Source of the DNA: Diabrotica undecimpunctata
Lineage: Eukaryota; Arthropoda; Insecta; Coleoptera; Chrysomelidae
Assembly: GCF_040954645.1 (NCBI RefSeq)
Contig: NC_092808.1
Location: 83,883,389-83,947,388, forward strand
Direction: 5' to 3'
Length of the DNA stretch: 64,000 bases
The notes under the pieces were generated by a model. The model saw only the letters and a list, made by a program, of their open reading frames with translations, was not told the origin of the DNA and searched no databases. Positions 1-12,210 of the stretch are shown piece after piece. Positions within the stretch are counted from its first letter, which is position 1, and every line of letters starts with the position of its first letter. The translations under genes and the position numbers were made by a program.

Positions 1-126
1 AAGAAAATAGCTTTAGAACCATATATAGATCCAGTAGATGCGACAACAATAACCGACAAATTTGCCGGGTACATACTTTCTAGAGGGGGGGATTATAATA
101 GGCAAATTTTCCCCAGAAATATGTAA
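1..126 (+). CDS. Unidentified C-terminal reading-frame fragment at window edge
   Basis: Frame 1 is open from the first base for 41 codons and ends at TAA (124-126). It contains PVDATTITDKFAGYIL and ends in PRNM. I do not recognise the family. The composition is protein-like and unlike the AT-rich surroundings, so it may be the tail of a gene or element lying to the left. It could equally be chance. Confidence 0.25.
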   Translation, partial: KKIALEPYIDPVDATTITDKFAGYILSRGGDYNRQIFPRNM

Positions 127-606
127 AACTAATAAATATTTTAATCTATTACTAGATTTCTGAAAACTAAAATTTACCCAAAACTTTAAAAATTACAACT
201 ATGAATCTAAAGAAATTAAAATCGAAAAATAATATGAACTAAATTATAATGAGACGGAACAAGCTCTTTTTGTCATTTCTTTAAAAATATCTTTATTAAA
301 TTTTTTCATTTCTTCATCTGTTGATTGGCACTTAAATTATTTGGTTGGTTTACCTTTCTGATAGTTTAAGAACGATGTATTAGAACCTCTTCGAGATTGC
401 AGTAGTTTTTGTGACCAGATATTTGATTCTTTTGTAGATCAATATTGCTACATCGCATACATGTGCATTGTACTCTTTATGGAACTGGTAGAACATATTT
501 TCAAAATATTATGCATTATTCTCCTGGTAGTCTCATTTAAGCTAGACCAAGGATATCTCATTTGATCCTAGTTAGTCATTTTAGTTCATTTATTCGTTCA
601 GGTTAT
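127..606. other. AT-rich intergenic, nothing recognised
   Basis: No convincing coding, repeat or structural signal is seen between the edge fragment and the TTAA that marks the first piggyBac element. Confidence 0.5.
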
Positions 607-906
607 TTAACCCTAGAATACTAACGTTTCTTTAACATACGTAAATGCTAACTATACGTAAATTTTACGTACTCACTGATTTAGGTCTAGTATTTTCTTT
701 TTATTCTTTATTTTATTAAAAAAAATATTTTAATTTTATGAGAAGTTTATTTAGGAACGATACAAATAAAAAACATTGAAATATTAATAATCCAAACATA
801 AACAACATAAAATATATACTTTTGACACAGAACAGATACTTGTAATAATGTACACGATAAACCAGTGCATATAATAAACATTACAAATTATAGAAACGAT
901 AACCTT

Positions 907-2674
907 CTATTGATGTACACATTCCATGCACATTTTTATTTGATGCTCTCCACACAAGGTACTCCTACACTTGTAACATTTAGTAGTTGTCATTCGTTTC
1001 TTTGCTGTAGAGCATAAACTACAGTAAGTCCGTTTTCCTTTCCCTTGGGGCTCTCGGCGTTCTTCAGCAACATGCGTTATATTTAAAAGCATGGAAAGAC
1101 TCTCTTTGAGATAGTTGGTACTGTTTGGAGTCTTATTTGTTGTCACGGCTTCATTAATTGTTCATGAAGTTTTAGCATAAAATTTAATCTTGTCTTCCTC
1201 TTACAGCAAATGTTTTGAGACATTTGGTCAAACGTATCTACAGCCCCTTTAGTTGAATTATATGTATGGATTATTTCGGGTTTTGTTATTTCATGATTAA
1301 TGTTTCCAGAAAAATGCATAGTTAAAAGTAGAAGAACTGTCTTATTTTGCTTAGTTTTATAAGATAATAAAGTCATGTTTTCATCGTACACAAACATACT
1401 TGAATCGCACTTCCAAGTTTTATTATCGAACAATTCAGGGTGTATTTCTCCTTTATTTTTCGGGACTGTTCCGACCATTGTCAAATTGTAAGAGGATGCT
1501 AGAAATAAAACCAGTTGTTCATTGCTACAGTACGTCTACTTCCATGTAAAGGTCTCATCAGGCTTGTGACAAAATGTTCTGCTAAAGGAATGCCGTTAGT
1601 TACAGTAGATTTATCCAGATACTGTGTTGCATTTATTACATATTTCGTAGCCACATTGCAAACCAAAGTATTTTTATGCCGTATTTACTAGGTTTGTTTG
1701 GCATATACATGCAAAATGGACACCTGCCACGAAATCCTAGGAGTTGTTCGTCAATTTTCACATATGAACTAGCTTTATAATTTTTGGCACAGTTTTCAAT
1801 CAACAAGTTTCCAATTTTAGATATTGGAGAATAACTACTTTCTTTTTTACGTTCTTCTCTTGTCAAGAAGTTATCATATCGTAAAGATACGAAAATGGTT
1901 GCGTTTCGATTTAATTTGAGCTTCTTACCACTCCCTGACACGTGTTTCTGGGTCTTCCCGTCATCAGAGAGAGCTTGTAAGAAAACTCAAACTAAACCAA
2001 AACGCACCGACTACTCTAGCAATTATAGAAAAAATAATTACCAGAGTATGCTTTTAGAGACATCTAGTGATGAAAGTTGAAGTTAAATGTGTCGATAGCA
2101 ATTAAAGTAAATTGTATACTCACGCTTAATCAAGCCATTAAGAGCGATGCTGGGAATATTTATATTCCACTATGCATCAACAATTTACTTATATAAATTA
2201 CCATCTTTCTTGTACTCATTGCGTCGAGTAAGAACGATAAATATACGAAAATGGTTGCGTTTCGATTTAATTTGAGCTTCTTACCACTCCCTGACACGTG
2301 TTTCTGGGTCTTCCTGTCATCAGAGAGAGCTTGTAAGATTTTTGTTCAATACGGTTATCAGTATATGTTAATTCTGATGACGTCTGCTGCGTAATTTTAA
2401 TTCTTTTACGAGAGCAAGTATTTCTTGTTTCTTTGTGAGTTTCTGCTGGTGTATCTGCCCATGTGTTAGCTAGTTTTGTGAGGACATTTTGTTCGTCCTG
2501 TGTAGGATCATAGTCTTTATCTTCAATACTATAGTCGCTGTCAAATGGATTTTCTAACTACTGTAGATCATCTTCCGTATCACTTGAATCACTGATGTCA
2601 CTCTTATTTATAATTTCATCCAATTCTTTCTCAGTAAGAGCACGCTTTAGATTAACATTTGATTTTGCCGACAT
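907..2674 (-). pseudogene. piggyBac transposase pseudogene
   Basis: Minus-strand remains of a DDD transposase appear in four blocks. The N-terminus starts at an ATG at 2674 with an acidic stretch typical of the family and has an in-frame TAG after DTEDDLQ. The core block (1636-1941) contains KIDEQLLGFRGRCPF, carrying the first catalytic Asp, followed by a YMPNKPSKYGIKI motif. The third block (1143-1484) has KGAVDTFDQMS with the third Asp. The C-terminal block (907-1146) is the cysteine-rich zinc-binding domain (CSLC, CYKC, CGEH, CMEC). Around 1501-1560 the usual DNWF box of the second Asp reads MNNWFYF, so that Asp appears changed to Asn. About 130-150 residues before the core are missing and frameshifts separate the blocks. 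Family membership is firm; activity is excluded. Confidence 0.88.
1887..2337. repeat. 95-bp direct duplication inside piggyBac
   Basis: Positions 1887-1981 recur at 2243-2337 with a single C/T difference. The unit contains coding sequence of the transposase (minus strand SGSGKKLKLNRNATIFV). The 261 bp between the copies (1982-2242) is not recognisable as transposase and has no coding potential. The near identity means the duplication is younger than the decay of the surrounding gene. Confidence 0.9.
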
Positions 2675-2956
2675 CTTATTTATACATCAATAATAACAAT
2701 ATACGTCACTATTACGTACAAAACTTTTTACGCGGATACTAACCACGCGTATCTTTTACGTACAGAGTGTTATAACTATTACGGTCAAAGCCTAACCCAA
2801 ACTAAAATCAAAGCGAGTATTCATTTGTTTTATTGAAAATGAAGTGAGGATAGCATAGACCACGCGGCTAAGCATTGCCACGTTTAGTTTTCTTTCAGTA
2901 GCTGTCAGATTAAAATCAGTACGTAAAATTTACGTACGTTAGTACTCTAGAGTTAA

Positions 2957-3224
2957 GGGTTCTGGAATTGATACTAGCAATATAAATATGTTGCTTTTGA
3001 TGTTTTGATGAGTTTTCGCTTCCCTTAGATTACATGAGGTTGACCTCCTTAGAGGTGTGAAATTAATTACTCATCTGAGGACTATATTCTGTTGTTGGAC
3101 CATATTTCTGGTAAGACGAAATGGCGAGTGTTGGGGGAGGGATATGGGCAAGGGAATTTCTCAATCGGGATCATAAAGTGGTACCTATCAGCAACCTGTT
3201 ATGAGTTTTTATATTTATTATGAA

Positions 3225-3226
<2 letters not shown>
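2957..3226. other. Intergenic, nothing recognised
   Basis: Flank of the piggyBac insertion; no feature seen. Confidence 0.4.

Positions 3227-3287
<61 letters not shown>
3227..3287. repeat. (AT)n microsatellite
   Basis: About 30 uninterrupted AT dinucleotides. Confidence 0.97.
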
Positions 3288-3291
<4 letters not shown>

Positions 3292-4875
3292 ACGGTTTAT
3301 TCTTACTGTTCCAGTATCGAAATATGATGATTGTAATATCACAGTGTAAAGACGAATATTTTATAGAATCGTAAATGATTATAAAGGTTATCCAATCCAT
3401 ATGTTTAAAAAGAAATATATAAAATTGACTAGACAGAAAATAGATCTGAGGTTCACCCTTTGTCATGAGCTTTATTACATTTTTGACAAATAAATATGCT
3501 GCATGTGTAATAAACTTATTTAATTTTAGATAAATGTCCATGTATGTAAGTTATGTATATTTACATAGTGTAGTTGTTTATATGAAAATGACTAAATTTT
3601 CAAATAAATTAAATTTTTAATGCATAGCCTACCCTAACTAAAATTTTAATAGAAGACTATCTACATTATATAGAGGCCTTATATTATGATTTATACACGT
3701 CTTTACTTATGATATTTGACAAATGCCTGACACAACGTATAAGTCATAAATGCACCAAATAATAAATACCTATAAAAACGAGCATTCAAACACAAATATA
3801 TTTAGTAAATAAGTGTTTAATTATTAATAAAAAAATATTTATATATTTTTTTCCTTCTGTTATCTCATATCATACTAATATTAGGAATATACTCACTAAC
3901 ACATTTTTAGTAAGAGGTATTGCCGTAAGTAACTTGGACTGTATATGAACAAAGTAATCAATAAACTAATTATTATATATTAATATTCCTTTATATAAAA
4001 TAAATAATTAGTACCGCAACATTGCTGAGAGCAAGACAAATTCAATACTCCAAATATGTTGAAAAACGCACTTGGCGTTTTTGACAAGCACGTTGAAAAA
4101 AGCAAGTTGACAGTTTTTATATTCTGCAATGGGTAATATTTAATTTAAGTAATAAAATAACAAACAAAAATTTTCTATAAATCAAATATGTTGTCAGAAA
4201 ATAATATATCACTATAAAAAAATGTAAATCTATTTTATACCGTTGCATATGATAAAACTGAAAATCTATACGTAAGAAACCACCATAAAGTGAAAGTTCA
4301 TTCAGGTAAAAACCACAGAACTCAACATAATAACCACTGAAATCAAAAAAGTAAACCCAATAATTTCAAAAATATTCAAAATCATATTAAATGAGATGAC
4401 AACACAGGTAAAATTAAAAAGAGCATATTAAATAAAAAAAAAAAAACGAAACAATAATAATGTGTTTTACAGATTGCGTATTACTTGTGGCGGAGATTAA
4501 AGAATATTTACGGAGAATGAGGCTAAAAGGTTCTATATGAAAATATCCCCAGAAAAAGTCTAGTATTTTAAATGAACAAACAAGGTGCAAACTAGAGATT
4601 AATAACAAGTAATAAAGTTAAAATTTATTAGACTCAATTTATTAAGTTACAAAAATATCCAGTAGAAAATCAGAAAACAATAATTGACAAAAGCAAATAA
4701 AACGGCACAATATGGAAAAAGAATGATCTACGCCTATAAACAAAACCGCTCTTATTTAACCCTGTGGTTTGGGCTCTTACGACATTTCTTTTTCTTCCTG
4801 TGCCCTGCTCAATTATCATGCGTTGGCTATTAAATTGGTTATAGTGATTATATGTTGACAAAAGGACGTTCTTCG
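3288..4875. other. AT-rich intergenic, no coding signal
   Basis: Very AT-rich sequence with homopolymer runs. The short open frames here have no recognisable motif. A local inverted repeat around 4055-4115 (GTTGAAAAACGCACTTGGCG near GCACGTTGAAAAAAGCAAG) is weak. The sequence from about 4741 to 4875 may be the 3' untranslated tail of the LINE relic that follows. Confidence 0.4.
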
Positions 4876-5960
4876 TCAAAATGGCCCTCTTTTTTCATCT
4901 AATCTGCCTTGTTTTATTAAATGAAGTATATTACATATCTCTGGGTCACGCATAAAATGGCCAAAATATTTCAGTTTGCAATTTTTAACTGTTTTGAAAA
5001 CTGCCGTATTTTTTTCCATCGACTGCAAAATAATTTCGTTATGAAATCTATCTACCCAACTTATTGGCATAATTCTCCGATACACCTAGTATCTTTCTGT
5101 TTAGCCTAAGTCCATATTCCTCACATGTTATGATAGTCCTATTAATCAGATATTAAAGTTTTTCGTAACTATTTGCAATTAAAACCGTGTACCTCAAATT
5201 GATGTCATTAATTTTAATAGCACATTAAATACTATCTAATGCTTCATTGAAAACGAGTTCCTAATAAATGTTAAATATTAGTGGGCAGAAAATGCAGCCC
5301 TATCTTACTCCTTTTTGTATTTGAAGCTTGTTAAAAATATCGTTAACAATTCTGATGATTGCACGTTGATGACACTGTGAATATTTTTAATAATACGTAA
5401 AATTTTCTCATCAATACCTACCTGCTAAAAAATGGCTATTGTTTCAGTATGTTTTACTCGATTAACAAAACATATTTAAACTGAATGGCCAACATCTCTG
5501 AATTTCTGCACCGTAATCTATATAATAAATAGTGCTTCTCTGGTTACAAGGTTATTGCGGAACTTTTGCATCCTTAAGTGCAAAATTCGAATGAATATTT
5601 TTAAAACATGGCTTATTAAGCTGATGGTTTGGTGGTCACTATATCTTTTCCATTTGCTTTTTTAGGTATCATTACAAAAGTTGTCAACAGCCAATCCGAT
5701 GGTACCTAGTTTAATAAATTTTCTCTAGAGAGAAGGAGAGATTTTTTAAATAAAGTTTCAAAAAGCTTTATTATTTCACTCGGTATTTCATTTGTCCCCA
5801 TTGGTTTTCTAGTATCTGCTAATCTTATTGCTCATTCAATTTTTGTCCATAGTTAGATCACGTCTTGTTACTACTTCTTTGATTTTAAGATTGGGCTTTC
5901 CATCACTAAACAGTTCGTCAATATACTCTTTTCATCTGTTTACTTTTTCCAAATGAGAGT
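4876..5960 (-). pseudogene. RTE-like LINE reverse transcriptase relic
   Basis: Read on the minus strand, this is the 3' half of a non-LTR retrotransposon polyprotein. Around 5780-5960 the frames give remains of the region upstream of the RT (KPNLKIKEVVTRRD). At about 5265-5330 a GVR-GCIFCPLIFN string matches the RT motif usually written GVRQGCILSPLLFN, with a stop replacing Q. The C-terminal 69 codons (4876-5085) contain RRIMPISWVDRFHNE and KLKYFGHFMRD, the conserved tail of RTE-like elements. Many stops and frameshifts show it is old. It belongs to the same broad family as the pieces at 7005-7175, 24190-24609/34405-35600 and 35705-36200. Confidence 0.75.
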
Positions 5961-6084
5961 TATTTTAATTTCCCATTTATATCGGCGATGTTATTTGTAC
6001 ATTTTTTGTAATGACCCTTACTTCTTTTAATTTTGTATAAATATTAAATTCATCATCTTATAACGTACACCATTGAAATAAGAC

Positions 6085-6320
6085 TAGAAACTAGCACAAC
6101 AAGTGAAGTGAGAATTTACAAAAGAATAACAAGAACGACAATTATACGTCGTTCAAGAAGTAACGACATCAGATGCAGTGCAAGATGGACAACATAAATG
6201 AATGGGTGATGAATGGGTGCAATAATCAATAGTCGAATTAGCAAAATAGAAGAAAATATATTTGTTAGATAAGGTGATAAGTTATCTATCGGAAAAGAAG
6301 TATAAGTTGACCTAATGACA
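6085..6320 (+). pseudogene. Short RTE-like LINE C-terminal relic
   Basis: One plus-strand frame reads QCKMDNINEWVMNGCNNQ near 6175-6232, matching the conserved segment that follows the thumb domain of a second LINE family also seen at 9113-9575 (RCKVENIKNWVRNGRVEWN). The flanking frames are degraded. Confidence 0.5.
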
Positions 6321-6962
6321 TGTAATGACAATAATATAATAAGGGCTAATGTTGAATAGAACGAAACAAAATGACTAGATAAAAGTAGAAAAAAAAATAG
6401 TATTTGAAATACATATTCATTGTTTTATAACTACATATTTTTTGGGCGATTAGAACATGAATCAGTTGACTAGGCTAGTGTACAAGCAACGCTGAAATAA
6501 AATAGTCTGAATTTATTTTTTTTAGTTAAGCCCTACATAAGAACTTGATACTTAATTTTGTGTAGGTATTTTTGTTATAAGTTTTGCAGGACTAGCCAGT
6601 GTAATCAATTTTTATTGCATTAACACTCTACATATCTCATACTTACAGTCAGTACACAACTTGTTATAACTACATAACTAACTACTGAAGCAATGTGTTA
6701 TATTTTTGACCACAAAAATTAAATATTTTACCTACAAGCATATCCTTTATTTATTCTATTTATTAAATATTTCTCGGTTTCGCCAGGTAGAAATCGTTTG
6801 ATTTCTCTTTTTATTAAATATTTTTTATCATTAACTTTCTTATTTCTCATTTATAGATATGAAACAATTTTTGTCGAATACAGCTTTGAGTGTCCACATT
6901 AAAATGCACATGCTTAGATGTTAATATTTAGTGTCCTCCTATAGGGTATAGAGGTAGCCTTT
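6321..6962. other. AT-rich intergenic, nothing recognised
   Basis: No coding or repeat signal that I can support. Confidence 0.4.
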
Positions 6963-6987
6963 CTCACTAAATCGATGATTTAGTGAG
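6963..6987. repeat. Perfect 11-bp hairpin
   Basis: CTCACTAAATC, a 3-nt GAT loop, then GATTTAGTGAG. The two arms are exact complements. It lies just upstream of a LINE relic; no function is assigned. Confidence 0.85.
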
Positions 6988-7004
6988 AGGGGGAAAAAAG
7001 AAAA

Positions 7005-7175
7005 AAAATAGGGAAACTACAATACCTTGGTCACCTGATGAGAGGAACAAAATACCAGCTTCTACAGAATATCGTGTTAAAGATTTTAGGAAAGCGTATC
7101 GTTGGAAGATGGCGAATGGTATGGCTGCGCAATCTCAGAGAATGGTTTGGTTGCTCACCTAACTAGCTTTTAAGT
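7005..7175 (+). pseudogene. RTE-like LINE C-terminal relic
   Basis: A plus-strand frame encodes KLQYLGHLMRGTKYQLLQ and WLRNLREWFGC, the terminal signature of the RTE-like family also found at 4876-5960. No upstream RT is left, as expected for a 5'-truncated insertion. Confidence 0.7.
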
Positions 7176-7389
7176 CCGAGCAATCATGATGGTAGCGAAA
7201 TTTCCAAATTAAACGTCAACTTAAGAAAAAAATTTGTTTCTTATTCATCACCATTGTCATATCTAATCTACAAATTTAAACCGCAAATTATTTAAACAAT
7301 TTGGTTACAACTTTCACTAAAAATAAGTGTAGTCGTCAGAAATTTTACTTCTAAGACTTGTACGAAGAAGCTAAATTGTGCTAAGTATA

Positions 7390-8750
7390 CCAATTTTGGG
7401 ATCCCAAAAGACGAAACGAATTTGCTAATCCTATCTTCGACTTTCTTCTAAAACCCCTCCTAGTAGGAGGGTAAGAAAAATCAAAAAGATCGATTTACCA
7501 ATAATCTGTACGTTGTAAAAAAAAAATGTAGATAAGATAATTTTGAACAAAAATAGTAATTAACATTGTTTAGAATGAACCGTTTGATTAGAAACAACGT
7601 TTAAAGCGACCTGTGATTTTTAAGGTCATTTACACGCGCGAAATAAATTTTTTAAATAAAATGTTAACTTATATTGAGGCTTATTCCAATCCAAAATAGT
7701 AATTGCATCAAGATTTCCCAAGCAAATAGCTTTAATAATATTAAATAAAATGTGTATCATTTCTACGGTAAAAATTCGATTTCTTAGATTAGAGTATCCT
7801 ATCGACACAAATAAAAATTAATTTTAAATATAAAGAATGCAGCTTTTGTATGCAATTTTTGTATTTTGCTGCAAATAAAGTCAGTTTCTATAAAGCTGTT
7901 AAATAGTCAAAGGATGCGCAATTTTTGCCATTTTTTAGTATTCTCATAAAATCAATAAAATGTATCACTGCCATTGAACGGTCGCTATAGAATTTTAATT
8001 GACATCTGAGTCTAATCTTCAAAACTTATCACACAAAATTTCGATTTTGAGTTTTTTCAACAAATAGTTGAAAAAAGTAGTTTAGCTATGTAGCTAAAAA
8101 CCGCTGATTTTAAACTTTTAGCGCACAAACAATCTCACGTCACGGGAAATTCCTCCACGAAGACTGCATTTTTAAGACATGTTTCAAATGCCTCATATTT
8201 GTTGCCAAAAATTTTCAGTTTTAATGGAAATTTGTAGTAAAGTTTTTAATGGTAACAATGAAAATTTTTTAGTGGCCGTAAATTTTATTAATCTCATGAA
8301 AATCGTAAAAAATGGTAAAAATTGCGCAACCTTTATTTATTTAACATGTTTATAGAACTGACTTCGTTTATTTTAAAATGCAAAAATTGAGTACGGAAGC
8401 TCCAATCTTCACCTTTAAAACTCAATATAATTTTTGTCGATAGGACACTCTCTTAAAAAGTTATCGAATTTTTACCGCCGACTTGATACACATTTTATTT
8501 AAAAAATTAATTTCAGGTACGTAATGGACACTTAAAATCAACTATTGCTAAAAGTTCAAGCAACATTTTTATTCAAAATTATCTCAGCTACATTTTTGTT
8601 TAAAATGTTTTTTTTTTCTACAGCGTACAGAATCTTGGTAAATCGATGTTTTCCGTTTATCCCCTCCTGCGAGGGGTGGTTTTAGGGGAAAGCCCGGAGA
8701 ACGGAGTGTTAAACTTCTCTTGCATGATTTTTAGGGGTTCAGTGACATTT
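7390..8750. repeat. Long imperfect palindrome (foldback-type element)
   Basis: The left arm (about 7390-7990) is matched in reverse complement by the right arm (about 8235-8750). Matching blocks include ATCGATTTACCAA with CTGTACG, the AAAATGTGTATCA block, TCCTATCGACA and TTGCGCAATTTTT, in mirrored order. A unique spacer of roughly 250 bp separates the arms. CCCCTCCT/AGGAGGGG blocks lie near both outer ends. There is no open frame with recognisable motifs, so this is a non-autonomous foldback or long-TIR MITE. Exact ends and target duplication are not resolved. Confidence 0.8.
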
Positions 8751-9064
8751 TTGGCTCTGACGACTGGAGTGAAAATAAAATAAATTATTACAATATTAAA
8801 AATTTTTAAAATCGATAAGGACTAGGTTGCATTACAAAAAAGGTATAAATAAAGTGATTGTAAATATAATTAATTGGATAGTAAATTTATAACAAATATA
8901 CTAATAAACAAAAAAACTAAGAAAGAAGTCAAAAATGTATAAAACAGTCTAGTCATAACAAACATAAGCTGATCGTAATAATAGCAGAAGCATACACATT
9001 TCAGAAGACTGAGTTGGCAAGATAAATCTGGAATGCCTAAACTATGAAAGACAACAGAAAAAAG
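8751..9064. other. Intergenic, nothing recognised
   Basis: AT-rich flank between the palindrome and the LINE tail. Confidence 0.4.
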
Positions 9065-9088
9065 TTCTTCTTCTTCTTCTTCTTTTTA
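9065..9088. repeat. (TTC)n tract, LINE 3' tail
   Basis: Seven or so TTC triplets. On the minus strand this is (GAA)n directly downstream of a LINE C-terminus, so it is likely the element's simple-repeat 3' tail. Confidence 0.75.
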
Positions 9089-9112
9089 TATAGACATGAC
9101 TCTGTCTGTTTT

Positions 9113-9575
9113 TCAATGTGCCTCCAGTGAGTTGTCATTCCATCGTTTGTGTGGTCTTCCTACTGATCGTCTTCCTATTGGGGAACCGTCTCTTGCCGTC
9201 TTTACTACTCTATTTGTTGTTATTCGGCTTATATGATCGTTCCATTCTACTCTTCCATTTCTTACCCAGTTTTTGATGTTCTCCACCTTGCATCTATGTC
9301 GTATATCTGTACTTCTAGCTCTGTCCCATAGTGTCTTACCATCAATGTTTCTAAGTGTTTTCATCTCTGCTGTTTCTAACATCCTTTTTGTTCTCTCTGT
9401 GTCAGGTCTTGTTTCTATCTCGTATGTCATTAATGGCTGAAGACGTATTGGTCTTTCCCGATATTTTTATTTCTCCATATTGTTTCGTTTAGGCAGCCTG
9501 CGGCTCTGTTTGCTCTATTCACTTGATCTTCCACTTCTGGTTCGAGCTTTCTGTGGCTAGATAATGTGATAACTA
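9113..9575 (-). pseudogene. LINE C-terminal relic (second RTE-like family)
   Basis: A 105-codon minus-strand frame carries TRPDTERTKRMLETAEMKTLR, DIRHRCKVENIKNW, NDHISRI and GRRSVGRPHKRW, the ordered signature after the RT thumb of a common insect LINE family. Upstream to about 9575 another frame continues with VNRANRAAGCLNETIWRN. The relic is 5'-truncated and ends near the (GAA)n tail. Homologous pieces lie at 6085-6320 and 51530-52115. Confidence 0.8.
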
Positions 9576-10955
9576 AATCACACAGAAAAATGTTAAGGAA
9601 TATAATGAGGAAGTTGTAAAATAGGGGAATGTCATTCTAAATAATGGCAAGAGTATCATAAAAGACCAAACGCTGCCGGAATAAAAAATTTAAAAAAGCA
9701 TCAAAAGTAAAAAAAAATGTTAGACATTTTATATAGGGAGGAACATTAATAAAAACGGGAATATTATTGCAATTTAACAACGACTAATATTATTATATAT
9801 TGAAGTTAGTGCATTATAAAATTAAATTAAAGCATTTAATAATCACTCGAACCACCATTATGAAGCAAAATAAGCAAACCCAATAGAATTATGGAATTAC
9901 CAATCATTGCAAATGACAAATATAGTTGTGCTAACAGAACAAGTCAAAACTATTACTAAGTATGTATATATATTGATTGAAACATTAAACTTTGGGTAAT
10001 TAAAGCGACTTCAATATTTCTAAACAAGCTAAAGCAAGCACTCGTCAATGTATACATGACACTGCTAAAATCGAATTAGTTTTACGTTTGACATAGTGGA
10101 AATGTGTTCTTGTATCTAATATTCTAACTATATAATATTTTATGTAAAAAAAGTGGAATATTTAGTTAAAACTTTTTTGACTCGTTTACATTACTCTAGT
10201 AATGTTGTATAAAAAGTATATATAGTGGGTATTCAAGTGGGCTAGTCTAAAGAGTTAATTAAACAAACAATATATAAATAACAAAGAGTTAATTAAATAT
10301 TAAACAAAACACCATTTTTATATTCTATTTTGTTATAGCTCATTAGAGGTTTTAGAAATAATATTATATATTTAGTTCAATACGTCGTCACGATTTTGCG
10401 ATTTTCTTTAACAGAGAACTACAAAGTTAGAATGATTAGATGCTGACAAAGGCTGATTGATCCATTACTTACAACTATAAGAGTAGAAATCTAAAATTTT
10501 CTTAACATATCTGAATGGTAATGGTGTAATAATTTTAAGGTTTGAATACATTTGGGAGTTATGATAACTTAAATACATTTTAGTTCAATAAAATGAAGTA
10601 TGACATTAAACAATTTTCAGTGAATAGGTTAAAGTAAAAAAGACATGTATACTCGAAAAACTTATTCGATTATTCAGAATAACAATATTTAACTTAAAAG
10701 CCAGTGTTTAGATGTAGAAAGAGAATTCTAGAATTTTTGAGATAAAGTATTGACACACTATAAACTCTAAAACAATTCCTCTTAAAAAAAATTAAAAAAA
10801 CTATACCTATTACAAACATGAAATTGCTTAGGCCGGCATAAAAATATACTATAATGAAAAAGGATAAAAGACTTTTATGAATGTTCAAGCGTAAACTACT
10901 CCTCAAAATATTTGGGGCTACATGACCAAGGATGGTGGCGCCAAATATATATACC
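9576..10955. other. AT-rich intergenic, nothing recognised
   Basis: About 1.4 kb with no supported gene. Short open frames such as 10694-10906 have low-complexity, unrecognisable translations. Confidence 0.4.
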
Positions 10956-11150
10956 TTCGAATTATACTTTTTAATGAATCAGACTTCCCAACATTTATTA
11001 AAACACAGCGACTTGAATAGGCTGGACCCATAATACAAATGCTAGACCACACAACTGCTTAAAAATTAACCGCACGAACACCTGTAAGAAGAAGCAGAAG
11101 CCGACTGCAAATTAGTGAAGTGGTTAGGTGAAGTTGAGACCTACTTAGAA
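10956..11150 (+). pseudogene. LINE C-terminal relic
   Basis: A plus-strand frame reads FIKTQRLEWAGPIIQM, then PVRRSRSRLQISEVV, a decayed match to the RLEWAGHV...GRRSRGRPRLRW signature near the end of LINE proteins. It ends a short distance before the PLE fragment. Confidence 0.55.
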
Positions 11151-11246
11151 TAATAATATTGGTTATAATAATAACAACATTAAACTTAATGTGGCTCAGC
11201 CCTAATGTGATCAGCCCTAACAATTAATAATCTTTATTCTTAGATA

Positions 11247-11652
11247 AAAGATAAGATTCCCATAGGTAGGCTTAGTAACATTGTCTACAACATTTCATGC
11301 CTCTCTTGCAGCAATTCCTACATCGGCCAAACATCTCAATTATTGAAATCACGTATTACACTACACAAAAGTGATTCTCGACTTCACCCTGACCGCTGTG
11401 CATTAACCAAACATGTCCATTCCACTGGTCATCACATGAACTATACTAACACTACAATTCTCCACCGTGAGAACAATAAATCTAAAAGAGAGTTCATTGA
11501 AATGTCATATTTTCCTTAACGATTTCTCCATCAATGTTAAGAGTGACATTAAGAATCTAAGCGATATATACCACTTCTTACTTAAATCAGATACCAAGAA
11601 CAATAGAACATCACAGATAACCAACTTGACTGATATATCCATTAACAACTAA
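11247..11652 (+). pseudogene. PLE GIY-YIG endonuclease domain
   Basis: The frame through about 11280-11513 encodes VYNISCLSCSNSYIGQTSQ, in which VYNIS and YIGQT form the GIY-YIG core and CLSC is the paired-cysteine zinc motif typical of Penelope-type endonucleases. It continues with LLKSRITLHKSD, CALTKHV and KREFIEMSYF. A stop after SYFP is followed in another frame by LNDFSINVKSDIKNLSDIYHFLL (11515-11580), the usual C-terminal tail, so one frameshift splits the domain. This nuclease would nick DNA to prime reverse transcription. The catalytic region looks fairly well preserved but no RT is attached. Confidence 0.85.
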
Positions 11653-12210
11653 CCTACTTTAATAATTAATTTTTATTAACTAAAAAAGATAACATTCCCT
11701 TGCTTTTCTTAGATACATCTCAATAAGATATTATTATAATAATACATGAACAATATAATATAATTAAAAAAGAAAATCTAAAATAATATTTCTCTATACT
11801 GGGATTTAACTTCATTCGGTTTTACCAATGAACCCTAACGACATAAAGATTCAAAAGAACTACTTGAATTGTCAGCATATGCGTTCTGGTAAAACAGAAC
11901 CTCACATTTAAACTTTGTAACAATCAAAAATTTAGTTATTACCGACAATTCAAAGAATTACCTCCTTTTAAATGTAGTTACATTGGGTTTTTCGATTAAC
12001 GTTGGTTAAACCTTTGCGTTTTAAGTTCAAAGCTACCATACATTTCCAACGTTTAAAAAAAACTTTTTTTTGCACATAGCAACAAAAAACACCATGGTGT
12101 TACTAGCTAAGTTTTTTATCATTCTAACTCTACAATTCTAAGTTACGGTAAGATCAATAATGTTTTTAATAGATAATATATGGTAGCTAATTATAATTTA
12201 TTCTCTTTCA

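Larger units (their letters stand above)
611..2952 (-). mobile_element. piggyBac-family transposon, degraded, with TTAA target duplication
   Basis: The element is 2,342 bp and is flanked on both sides by TTAA (607-610 and 2953-2956), the target duplication of piggyBac elements. The terminal inverted repeats begin CCCTAGAATACTAACGT on the left and, read inward on the other strand, CTCTAGAGTACTAACGT on the right; 15 of 17 positions agree. Subterminal TACGTAAAT/TTACGTA motifs occur at both ends. Inside, on the minus strand, lies a broken transposase. The coding region has lost a central block and carries a 95-bp duplication, so the copy cannot encode an enzyme, but its ends look complete. Confidence 0.9.

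Noticed and set aside
7393..7412. TTTTGGGATCCCAAAA followed by GACGAAACGAA as a hammerhead
   Set aside because: A stem and a GAAAC box exist but no CUGAUGA-like core precedes the stem.
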